A stretch of DNA of 64,000 nt, from positions 48,272-112,271 of the forward strand of contig QANZ01026333.1 in the NCBI GenBank assembly GCA_003254925.1. Direction: 5' to 3'. This document shows, piece after piece, positions 10,779-20,512 of the stretch. The notes under the pieces are model-generated. The model did no database searches and was not told where the DNA came from. It saw only the letters and a list, made by a program, of their open reading frames with translations. The stretch comes from Chamaecrista fasciculata (Eukaryota > Streptophyta > Magnoliopsida > Fabales > Fabaceae). Each line of letters begins with the position of its first letter. Position 1 is the first letter of the stretch. Made by a program: the position numbers and the translations under genes.

Positions 10779-12221
10779 GATTCTACAATTAAGATATGGA
10801 AGTTAATTAGCAAAAAGGTCCACCATTTTATAAAACCCAGCAAAATTATTATTAGTGGCTAAGACCCATATTTCACCAAAGATTACCTTCGCTTGGGCGA
10901 TAATGCAACCTTAGGTTATTTAGGTAGGTAACTCTTTACCAATCACATCATATGTGACTCTTAGATCGTTATGGGACTGTATCATCATATGATACTTATT
11001 ATGGCATGTTTATCCCATCTAATGCCTTGAGGTCCAAATCCGATTTGATAACCTCATTAAGTCACACAACAAAATTTGTGAATGGCCAAACTCAAAACAA
11101 TTAGGTGAAAGCCCAAACCTATATCATCAAGGCCCATCAAACACGTGTAGCTTGGGCTAATACCGCATCCAATAAACCAAGATTTCAATAAGGCATCGTG
11201 TTGAATCTTCCATTCACCCGTGTCTCCTCAAGATAAAAGTAGATACGTGTAGCTTGGGCTATCACCACTCCACAATGATCAAGATTTTAACAGGGCGTTT
11301 TATTGATGGCATTAAAAACTTAAGATTTTATAAGGGTTCAATTTTTGGTTCAATTTTAAATCCAATTTTAAAATTAAACGAGTGTGCCAAGTGTTTGTCC
11401 CCATGTATCATATACATATAAATACATGCACGAATTTTGTATCTCATACAAAATCCTATGCTCGTATCGAATACGTAGTTGTGCGTACAAAACATAAAAT
11501 TTGCATGTTGAAATCGCGACCCCTAAACATGCATCTAGCGCCAATTTGTATCATATACAAAAACTAAATGCATAAAATAACCGTGTTTAGATATGGCTCA
11601 TCTACCCTAAATTCCCTCAAGCCAATGAGAGAATCTTTCTAAAAGAAAAAGAAAAAATTACATTGGGAAACCTCATTTGAACATATGAGGGGAGTGAGGT
11701 GAGAAAAGAAATTACATCTAGAAATTAGGGAGACGACACGCATGCCGTATTTACCAAAATAAGACCTAGAGCCATATCCAACACCATACTCAAACATACA
11801 TGAACAATTCATATATATATATATATTCACGGCATCAACATTCAACAACACAAAAAAACGACTTTGATTGTGTTCAATTAGGGTTTGTGCAATTAACATG
11901 CCTTCTTGAAAAATAAGTCTTGCATCAATAATTCAAAATTTCAAGAATCATATTCAAGAAGTCGAATCTATTGACCCAAAATTTATAAATTCATAATTTA
12001 TAATTTTTGGCCAAGATCTATACTTTTCAAGAAAAATTTTAATCAATCAAATTGATTACCTTATGTATCAAATACATAAATTTGCACCATTCTTAGATTA
12101 GGTTAAAATCGTGTGGTGGATAATCGCAAAAATTTTAGCGAATCGAATGAAAAACGGTAAACGTATAAACATACATCAACATGTATATTCACAAAAATAG
12201 CATAAACACAAAATTAGCGTG
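10779..12221 (-). other. 5' leader of the deleted Copia element
   Basis: About 1.4 kb between PBS and gag, AT-rich. It has short unrelated ORFs only and a small TA microsatellite near 11812-11826. I see no gene. Confidence 0.6.
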
Positions 12222-12233
12222 GCTCTGATACCA
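12222..12233 (-). promoter_or_regulatory. Primer-binding site (initiator Met-tRNA)
   Basis: The minus strand reads TGGTATCAGAGC one base after the LTR end (12235). This is the same PBS type as in the first Copia element. Confidence 0.9.
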
Positions 12234-12234
12234 C

Positions 12235-14360
12235 TGTTGGAGATTATGGAGCAAAACGCAGCGGAAAAGGTAAAATTAAAATTTTATAATCTTCTCCATA
12301 GGACCTACTAACTGTGTTTATACCAGTGAGATAAGATGTTTACCTAAATCATGAATGCTGGAATGATTGCAATTCCAAGAAGTCCACAGACTTGTGTCCT
12401 TCCTCTGCCGGTGATCCACACGAACAGTTTGGCAGATACTCAGGTGCTAGCCTCCAATCTCTTCTCCAAGAGATTATGGGAACCGATCTACAATCTTGGA
12501 ATTTCAAGAACACTTCTTGAAATATCCAAGAACAAGTGGCGAACTACCAAGAACGAACTTCTTGGCCACTGACTCTAGGGTTTTTCGCCTCTCTCTCTTC
12601 CTCACACACAAATCGCCCCTAAAACCCTAAATTTAGGGTTAGTTAGAAAACTCCCTTCTCTTTCTCTAGGGTTATGCGACTTCCCTTTTTCCTTTTTCAC
12701 TCTCACCTTTTTTCCTTTAGGCGACTTGCATGTGTTTATAAAGAGTCCCCACTCCTTAAATTAGGGAATCACCAAATCTTGATTATAAAATTACACTAAT
12801 TTTATAATTCAAGATTAAGATGCAATCTTAATTTATATTTCAAGATCATATCTTGAAATCCAGAATGCACACTTCCCATTGGTTGGAATGAGTCAAGAGG
12901 ATTTGAATTCTTAATTAAAATATTACATTAATATCTTAACTTAAAATTCAAAATGCATTCTTGAAATTCAAAATGCAAGATCAAATCTTGCATTTGAATC
13001 TTGAAGAATTCACCCCCTACCATGTGGTTTTATAGGAATTTAATAAATAAGATAACAATCCTAACTCTTAGGAAGTTATAACCAACTTATTAATATCCTT
13101 AACAAATTGAATTAAAATATTACCCTAATATCTTAATTCAAATTTGAATCTTGAATTCAAACTTAAATCTTGAATTCAAATTAACAAAATCATATTTCAT
13201 TAATTAATTCAAGAGTGAGGCGCCACCTCATCTTGTTATCCAATATTAGAGAATTTAATAAATCAATAATCCCCTAACTCTTAGGAGACTTAGTCAATTC
13301 ATTATTCCCTAATATTTTAAATTCAATTGTAAATAGATTAATCAAATTAACTATTTAACAATTAATACATTTAAACTTGTCTAACAAATTTAAATATTAC
13401 AATTGTAGATTTTATTTAAGACAAGACTTCATGTCCTAAGACATTCAACTATGTCTTAAATTGTGTCACTAAAGTGACTCATGAATTAAACCCTAATTCG
13501 TGTCCCATAACAGTATCTTGATCTTGCTCATGTGTGACCTAGCAGGCCTCATGTGAAATTGGCAGCAAGCCATCTCTATGAGTCACAAGTTGAGAGCGGA
13601 CTCTAGCAAGCCATCACGACTACCCAAAACACGTGAGTTATCGTTTTAACATAAACGACTTAACCTTAGTACCACCTTGTCATAATCCCTATTGTCACAC
13701 GATATCTTGGTCATGGATAAGGCATGAGAAAATCATCCTTGTAATCCAAACCATAACTTTCTCGATTCCTTGAGTTGGTCCCATTACCCTGTGTGGCCAC
13801 ACATTCCTTGGACAAACTCATCGAGGGGCCCAGTCAAATATCTCTCAACTTAATGAGGGACGAAATTCCTTATTGGTCAACCACATTCCTCAGCACGGCA
13901 AACAACTAAACCCGTACCTAGCCTGTATGGCTACCCTGTTACGGGAAACGTTGGACTAGGCCAAAGTTCAGCATCTACAACGCCGAATAATGAAGACCTC
14001 AGGTCTAAGAGCATCGTGACAGGTGTACAGGAGAGACTAGCTTATGATCAAACCCATGCAGGACTCTCCGGGTCGGTCCAGCAACTTGTAACCCATTACA
14101 TAATTGCACCATGACTCTCGAGAAGCATCACATGCGTGTATCTCTATACACCGAAGTCATGCTGGTCTTAGTTCATTCACGTTCCCACGTGAATAATCGA
14201 CTAGTGACAGTTTAGAATAATTATCACATAATTAATCAAGGATTGTTATCACAGTAAACATGCTAATAATATGATAACGACATAGTTTATCATTCATAAA
14301 TCAGTCAAACAATATGTTCATACATATAAAATGATTGGCCCTAGGGCACAATCTCCATCA
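12235..14360 (-). repeat. Full-length Copia 5' LTR (about 2.1 kb)
   Basis: Starts TGATGGAGATTGTGCCCTAG on the minus strand at 14360 and ends CATAATCTCCAACA at 12235. It is the best complete reference in the window for this LTR family. Other copies lie at 16277, 30440, 32949, 50641, 52092 and 63226. Confidence 0.9.
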
Positions 14361-14365
14361 AAAAC

Positions 14366-14849
14366 CTTTCCCCTCTGTTTTCACAGTTCGAGCAACCACA
14401 AAAACAAAGATGAAATTTAGAAAAATTGCAACCAATCAAAGAGATTACCTGAAAATGCAACAAAGATTGAAGTAAACGATCTCATAAATCAAAAGTGAAA
14501 ATTACAGTTCAAAATCAATTCCTGAAACACGTTTCCTCATGATTTTGACTCCGTTTATTTCCTCAGGTTTGTTGATGTTCTTTGCCTATCTCACTCACCC
14601 ATTTCGCTCTCAAAACTCAACCAAAACCTCATAAAATTTGGAACTCTCAAAATGCTCTCAACTTCAATTTTTAGACAAAAACAAAAACTTAATTTTCAAA
14701 AATCCTTGAATCTCAATTAATCCAATTTCGACAAATAAAAGTGAACGAAATGATGATGGCGAGTTGTGGGAGCGAGTTGGTGAATGGGTTGTGCATAGAG
14801 GAAGGAGAAGCACGTTGAAGCTAATCTCTAAGTGGGAGTGGGAAATTTA
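14366..14849. other. Unassigned stretch, probably interior of the old foldback element
   Basis: AT-rich, no ORF of note. It follows directly from 9908 once the Copia element is removed. No other feature was recognised. Confidence 0.4.
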
Positions 14850-15123
14850 AGGTTTAAGTTATACCTCTAAATTATGAGATCAATTTCAACTGCAACCCCA
14901 ATCTATGCCACAGTTGCTCACTTGGAATGTCACCAGTCATGTCAACAAGTATCAATCAAGTCATCTGATCCATCAACTTTTCCCGTTAATTTTTATCAAT
15001 GGAGTTAGGGGATGGGGTATAATTGATTCAAATATGAAAGATTGGGGGTTCAATTGATCCAAAAAATACTTGAGTATAACTGAAACTAATCCCACACTAT
15101 AAAGGTACCAATCGTACTTTTGC

Positions 15124-15474
15124 CTTCTTTAAATGGCAAGATTGTGGGTGAACTTAAGTCTCTATAACTCCATATAATGATATTATCTAACTTCTACTTG
15201 CATCATTATTAATAACGATTATAAAAATTGGACCAACTATTAGACGAGTCACAAATATATATATATATATATATATATTACAAAAAAATTCACATATTTA
15301 ATATAAAAAATAATAAATTAATATAGTTTTATTTATTTTTAATTGACAAAAGTATGTTTGATACCCTCAAACTATGAGGTAAGTATAAGTTGTACTTTAA
15401 AAGTTTTTAGTGGTGAAATGTATCTCTTATATATCACTAGATGCCACGATCATCATAAAAAGAATCAATAATGC
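15124..15474. other. AT-rich stretch with TA microsatellite
   Basis: Contains (AT)n at about 15258-15279 and no recognisable gene. A short piece at 15354-15420 (TTTGATACCCTCAAACTATG, then GTTGTACTTTAAAAG) resembles one foldback arm. Confidence 0.4.
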
Positions 15475-15798
15475 TCATTTGATAATTTACAATGGCACTA
15501 CACTGGTCGTTTGTTAATCACATAAGTTCAAACTGAAAAGGTCTAGATCTACGAGGTAACGATTTAGACATATGTACAACAAGCGGGCTATGATCAGAAC
15601 AAAAGACAAGTAAGCACTCAAATTTGGTGTCAACAAAAGAAAGGATCCAATCAGAATTACAAAGAACACGATCCAAAAGTTCCCAAACAACAGTATTATT
15701 CTGCCTCCCATTAGTCCAGGTAAACCAGTTGCCTTCTGGGATACTGTCAAGAATGATATTGTCAGTGTGTGTCTTTCCTTTCTCATCGGGGTTTTCTT
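15475..15798 (-). pseudogene. LINE endonuclease C-terminal part (inverted)
   Basis: The minus-strand frame reads PEGNWFTWTNGRQNNTVVWE, LLDRVLCNSDW, then CSDHSPLVV and RSRPFQFELM. These are hallmarks of the AP-endonuclease end of plant L1 elements (TWTN.R, LDR.L, SDH.P, F.FE.MW). The Trp that usually follows FELM is a TGA here. The ORF called in another frame of this strand is a shadow. Confidence 0.82.
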
Positions 15799-15799
15799 C

Positions 15800-16276
15800 T
15801 CAAAGCTTTTAATGAGACCTTCATAACCCTTTTGTCCAAAATTTCAACTCTGATATCCTTCAAGGATTTCAGACCTATTGTCTCTGTAACGTTGTTTATA
15901 AAATCGTTTCCAAAGTACTGGTCAATCGTCTACAACCTTTAATGCAAGACGTCATTTCCACATATCAGAATGGTTTTGTCAAAAGTCAGTCAATTCAAGA
16001 TAAAATTTTCCTGGCTTCTGAATTACTTACTTATATTCATCAAGCCAAAAAATGTAAAACAGATTGGTGTGCCTTAAAAATTGACATCTTCAAAGCTTAT
16101 GATCATATTTCTTGGGATTTTTTACAAGTTGTTCTTCATCGTATGAACTTCCCTCCTCATTGGATTCAGTTGATCATGCGATATGTCACTATTGTAACAT
16201 ATACCCTCCTTCTCAATGAACAAAAAGGTAATCAGTTCTTGCCCTATTGTGGCCTTCGTCAGGGTGATCCTCTTTC
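15800..16276 (+). pseudogene. LINE reverse transcriptase, N-terminal half
   Basis: Fragments in shifting frames include SFKDFRPI, QDVISTYQNGFVKSQSIQDK, CALKIDIFKAYDHISWDFL (the DxxKAYD motif A) and LPYCGLRQGDPLS (GLRQGDPLSP motif). At least one frameshift lies near 15880. The sequence stops at the solo LTR (TSD CTTTC) and resumes at 17924. Confidence 0.88.
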
Positions 16277-17923
16277 TGATGGAGATTGTGCCCTAGGGCC
16301 AATCATTTTATATGTATGAACATATGTTTTGATTAATTTATGGATGATAAATTATGTCGTTATCATATTATTAGCATGTTTACTGTGATAACAATCCTTG
16401 AATAATTATGTGATAATTATTCTAAACTGTCCCTGGTCGATTATTCACGTGGGAATGTGAATGAACTAAGACCAGCATGACTTCGGTGTATGGAGATACA
16501 CGCATGAGATGTTTCACGAGAATCATGGTGCAATTATGTAATGGGTTACAAGTTGCTGGACCGATCCGGAGAGTCCTGCATGGGTTTAGTCACGAGCTAG
16601 CCTCTCCTGTACACCTGTCACGATGCCCTTAGACCTGAGGTCTTGACTATTCCGGCGTTGTAGATGTTGAACTTTGGCCTAGTCCAACGTTGCCCGTAAC
16701 AGGGTAGCCATACAGGCTAGGTACGAGTTTGGTTGTTTACCGTGCTGAGGAATGTGGTTGACCAAGAAGGAATTTTGTCCCTCATTAAGTTGAGAGATAT
16801 TTAACTGGCGCCCTCGATGAGTCTGTCCAAGGAATGTGTGGCCACACAGGGTAATGGGACTAACTCAAGGAATCGAGAAAGTTATGGTTTGGATTAAGGA
16901 TGACTTTCCCGTGCCTTATCCATGACCAAAATATCGTGTGACAATCGNNNNNNNNNNNNNNNNNNNNNNNNNNNNNNNNNNNNNNNNNNNNNNNNNNNNN
17001 NNNNNNNNNNNNNNTTAGGGGATTATTGATTTATTAAATTCTTTAATATTGGATGACAAGAGAGAGGGTGGCGCCTCTTTCTTGATTTTAATTAATAAAA
17101 TTTTTTTGTTAATTCAAATCAAGATTTGAATTTGAATTCAAGATTTGATTTTGATTTCAAGATTCAAATTTGAATTAAGATATTAGGGTAATATTTTAAT
17201 TCAAAATTGTTAGGGAATTTGAATTCAAGATTAAAATTTGAATTAAGATATTAATGTAATATTTAATTAAGAATTCAAATCCTCTTGACCAATGGGGATT
17301 GGGCATTCAAGATTTAATTTTCAAGATTTGATCTTGAAATTTAAATTTAAATTGCCTTTTAGTTTTGAATTATAATATTAGTGTAATATCATAATTAAGA
17401 TTTGGGGAATCCCTATTTTCTTTATTATAATTCCCTATTTTCATGAGTTAGGGAAAACATTCTCTCTATTTAAAGAGACATGCACAAGTCGACTTTGACC
17501 CCCTTTTAGTGAGACTAAAAATTCGACTTTCCTAGAGAGAGAAGAGAAAGTCGACCTAACCCTAAAAAGTTTAGGGTTTGAGTTGTGTGTGAGATTTGGT
17601 GCGCCACTTCCTTGGAGGTTTCAAGAACCGTTCTTGAAAACTCAAGATTCGTAGATTGGGTTCCCGCATTCTCTTGGAGAAGAGTTTGGAGGCTAGCACC
17701 TGGGTGTCTGCCAAACTGTTCGTGTGGATCACCGGCAGAGGAAGAACACGAGTTCGTGGGCTTCTTGGATTCGCGAGTTTAAAGCAACCGATCGATTTAG
17801 GTATACATCTTTCCTTTTCTAGTATAAATACATTTAGTGGATCCTAGAAGGAAATTATAGGGTTGTGCAAAAAAATTTAATTTTTACCTTTTTCCGCTGC
17901 GCTCGCTCTATAATTTCCCAACA
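16277..17923 (+). mobile_element. Solo LTR of the Copia family, TSD CTTTC
   Basis: Starts TGATGGAGATTGTGCCC and ends CGCTCTATAATTTCCCAACA, with CTTTC on both sides (16272-16276 and 17924-17928). It contains an assembly gap at 16948-17014, so true length is unknown. It lies within the LINE RT, so it is younger than the LINE. The ORFs at 17585-17847 are LTR sequence. Confidence 0.92.
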
Positions 17924-18570
17924 CTTTCTTCCTACCTTTTCTTAATTTGCTCCAATGTTCTGTCTGTCATGCTTCAACAGTTACAGGATATAAAAGTTGT
18001 TACAGGAATTCAGTTTGCATCGTGGTCCTACAATTAATCATCTAATGTATGCAGATGACACTATTCTTTTTTTCAAAGCTACTCCTTAAGCGTTTGATGC
18101 AGTCAATTCCACTTTGCAGCTTTATGGAAACTTAGCAGGGCAATCTATTAATTTGAACAAGTCTGAGTTGATTTTTAGTCCTAACACTGCTAGAAGCTTT
18201 AAGGACTCTATTTCTAAGTCATTAGGGGTTCGCCACTCCAATTGTTTAGGCAAGTATCTGGGGATCAAAATTGATTCACATCGTAACAAGAAGGAGGTTT
18301 TTTTAAGATATGGTTGAAAAATTTCGTTCAAAGTTAAGTCACTGTAAAAGGGTCTCTTTCATCTCAAGCTGCCACCTTGGCTTTTCCAAAGAAATATACT
18401 AATCCGATGGATGCCATTACAGTTAATTTTGTTTGGGGCTATAAGAATGAGAAACCCACTATTCATCTGGCTCCGCACTCCGTAATTTGTTCTCCTAAAG
18501 TCTCAAGATGTCTTGGTCTTCATGCTGCTAATATGCCTAATTCAGCTTTATTTGCAAAGCATTGATCAAT
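17924..18570 (+). pseudogene. LINE reverse transcriptase, C-terminal half
   Basis: Continues the RT after the LTR: HLMYADDTILFFKA carries the catalytic YADD, followed by LYGNLAGQSINLNKSELIFS and NCLGKYLGIKI. Further on are MDAITVNFVWGYKNEK and HSVICSPKVSRCLGLHAANM. Nonsense (TAA at about 18088) and frame changes show it is dead. Confidence 0.88.
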
Positions 18571-19513
18571 ATGCATGGACAGCTAACAAAATCATATAAT
18601 AGGTCTTTTTATGTTTTAGTATTTATGCAGGATAGCTTTATCAAAATCATATAAGTCCAATCTTCTACAGACAAGCGATGAAAACAAGCAAATGGACTTA
18701 GAGCCCTTCGTGGAATGCTAGTTCAGGTTTCGCAATGTCTACAACAACAACTCAATATTATTACTTATTTTATAGATATTGCACAAGCTATTATGCTGAA
18801 GGTTAAGCTCTCTTATGAATTACAAATCTAACATTACTGTATTCATCTGCTTCGGACAGTGTCCTACAAGTTCTCTTTCAGTAATTACTCCCTTTCATTA
18901 CGATCTAGCATTCATGTTTATCTTTTGTTGCACGGTTTGTATAATAAAGGTTCACTCTCTATCTTGTATTAAACTGTTTCCTTCAATAAAAAGAAACACA
19001 TAACTATAACATGTTTACCTGCCTAATACAATATCACCGCTTGGATGTATTGCTGCAGTTAAAGTATTCAACATAAATGTTTTAACTTTTACCAATTCCA
19101 CCAAATTCATTAACAAAAAAAAAAAAAAAGAACCTCCTGTTCCAATGTAACATGCTTCCATAACAGTACTATATATTGCATGCTTCTCACCCAAACATCA
19201 ATCATTGTATCTAAAGATTTTATCCTTTATCCACATTTATTTATTACGAATATAGTAAAAAAGAGATATTAATTTGACAAAAGCAAGTAAAATTAAATTT
19301 GTGTTTAATTTAGCATTTGTAAAGAAAATATATTATTTAGATCCTAAATTTATATCAGGTCAACGAATCAGTCTTTGAATAATATAAATAAATAATTTGA
19401 TCAACGAAATATTTTAGTTGTCATATTTTAGTCTTTAGTGATGATTTAGTCCCTAAATTTAAGCTAATTTTATAATTTTTAGTCTCTGAATTAATACTAA
19501 TTTAGTGTTTCTT
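18571..19513. other. Intergenic, nothing recognised except an A-run
   Basis: No supported gene. A run of about 16 As at 19114-19129 may be a retroposon tail. 19315-19505 is AT-rich, with phrases such as TTAGTCTTTAGTGATGATTT that resemble eroded foldback arms. Confidence 0.4.
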
Positions 19514-19850
19514 GGTCAAAGTGTACTTTTGGTCCTATCTTTTGCTCAGGTCTCAATTTGATCTCATATATTTATTTTTGCACTTTTGGTCTCATATCTT
19601 TTGATCAGATGTAGAATTGCTCCCATATGTTTTTTGTTGCAAATTTGGTTTCATATCTTTACAAAAAGTTCTACCGGTCCCACACTATAGAATCTTTTGC
19701 TAAGATATGAGACTAATTTTACAACCTAACCAAAATATGTGAAACTAATTCTGCAAATTGACTAAAGGATATAAAACCAAGAGTGCAACAAAAAATATGA
19801 GATCAAATTGAAATTTAAGTAAAATATGAGATTAAAAGTGCATTTTAACT
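19514..19850. mobile_element. Degenerate foldback element (GGTC type)
   Basis: The left arm has GGTCAAAGTGTACTTTTGGTC and further TTTTGGTCTCATATC modules. The right arm has AAAACCAAGAGTGCAAC and GAGATTAAAAGTGCATTTTAA. It is the same family as 408-785 and 38330-38680. Flanks GTGTTTCTT and GTTTTTTTT match in 7 of 9 positions. Confidence 0.65.
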
Positions 19851-20017
19851 GTTTTTTTTGTTCATAAATTTTTATTAAATTTTACTTTTTGGTCCGTAAA
19901 ATCGATTGCAATAATTTAAGAACTAAATCGTATATTTGATTAGGGAGAAACTAATTTGTTAATTCATTACAAATTTGAGGAAGAAATAGTAAACTTCTTT
20001 TCCTAATAATATTTATT

Positions 20018-20294
20018 GAGTAAACTACTAAATTGGTCCCTGGATTATTGACTCGCTGACAGATTGGTCCCCGAATTTAGGAAATTGACAAATAGGTCCC
20101 CGAATTTTTCTAACATTTGTGAAATAGGTCCTTCTGTGCATGTTATTCAGGGACCTATTTGACTAACGTTTGAAAAATTTGGGGACCTATTTGACTCGTT
20201 AGAAATATTCGGGGACCTATTTGTCAATTTCCTAAATTTGGGGATCAATCTGTCAGCGAGCCAATAATCCAGGGACCAATTTGGTGGTTTACTC
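20018..20294. mobile_element. Foldback element (GAGTAAA / GGTCCC type), perfect 10-bp TSD
   Basis: 277 bp. The arms start GAGTAAACTACTAAATTGG and carry modules ATTGGTCCCTGG, ATTGGTCCCCGAATTTAGG and AATAGGTCCCC. The right arm is the complement, ending GGTGGTTTACTC. A perfect 10-bp duplication AATATTTATT flanks it (20008-20017 and 20295-20304). It lies 219 bp upstream of the start codon of the BAP31-like gene, so it may sit in or near the promoter. Confidence 0.88.
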
Positions 20295-20512
20295 AATATT
20301 TATTTCACACCTGTCGGTCGTGATCATCAAACTGTCCTGGATCTAGAATTCTAGAAAGTGAAGAAGCCGAGAAGTTGCACACAAGAAGCAAAGCACCCAG
20401 AAAATAGAGACCAAATAAATATTTAGTGAGTCATATCGAGAAAAGAAGACAATTCATACATATACATAGAGATTGCTGATTCTCCGAATCGAAGAAGGAA
20501 GGTGTGACAGAA

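Larger units (their letters stand above)
9909..14360 (-). mobile_element. Internally deleted Copia element with about 2.1-kb LTR, TSD AAAAC
   Basis: A full LTR at 12235-14360 (5' LTR on the minus strand), PBS at 12222-12233, a 1.4-kb leader, a broken gag (10227-10778), then only the terminal ~318 bp of the 3' LTR (9909-10226). Target duplications AAAAC at 9904-9908 and 14361-14365 prove that both outer ends are original. One deletion removed all of pol and most of the 3' LTR. The LTR family (ends GTTGGAGATT and GGCCCTAGGGCAC) recurs across the window. Confidence 0.92.
5398..15123. mobile_element. Old foldback element split by two Copia insertions
   Basis: The left arm 5398-5520 (GGTAAAACGTACTCCTAAAG, then GTCAATTGTATC) resembles the arms at 4251 and 41971. 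The interior continues at about 9692-9908 and from 14366. The piece at about 9830-9885 (GACTAATTACAGAATAA, GTCATCTTTTATAAAAAGGT) matches the interior of the element at 41971-42802, near 42073-42135. The matching right arm is probably 15010-15123, ending GTACTTTTGCC. Without the two retrotransposons the element would be about 1.1 kb. Flanking 9-mers match only 6 of 9, so its right boundary is uncertain. The 14850-15123 stretch could instead be a separate small copy. Confidence 0.55.
15480..18570 (+). mobile_element. LINE (L1-type) with inverted 5' part, split by a solo LTR
   Basis: The endonuclease segment lies on the minus strand (about 15475-15798) and the RT on the plus strand (about 15800-16276 and 17924-18570). 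This head-to-head arrangement is what twin priming of L1 elements produces. A solo Copia LTR sits inside the RT. A run of As at about 19114-19129 could be the tail, but the link across 18570-19113 is not shown. Confidence 0.82.

Noticed and set aside
10025-12572. Near-identical ORFs in two places (MNAGMIAIPRSPQT..)
   Set aside because: They are LTR sequence present in both LTRs of the element; the same frame is not kept in the other LTR copies.
14850-15123. Separate small foldback element with its own target duplication
   Set aside because: A left-arm-like stretch is present, but no matching flanking 9-mers were found; it is kept as an alternative within the split-element entry.
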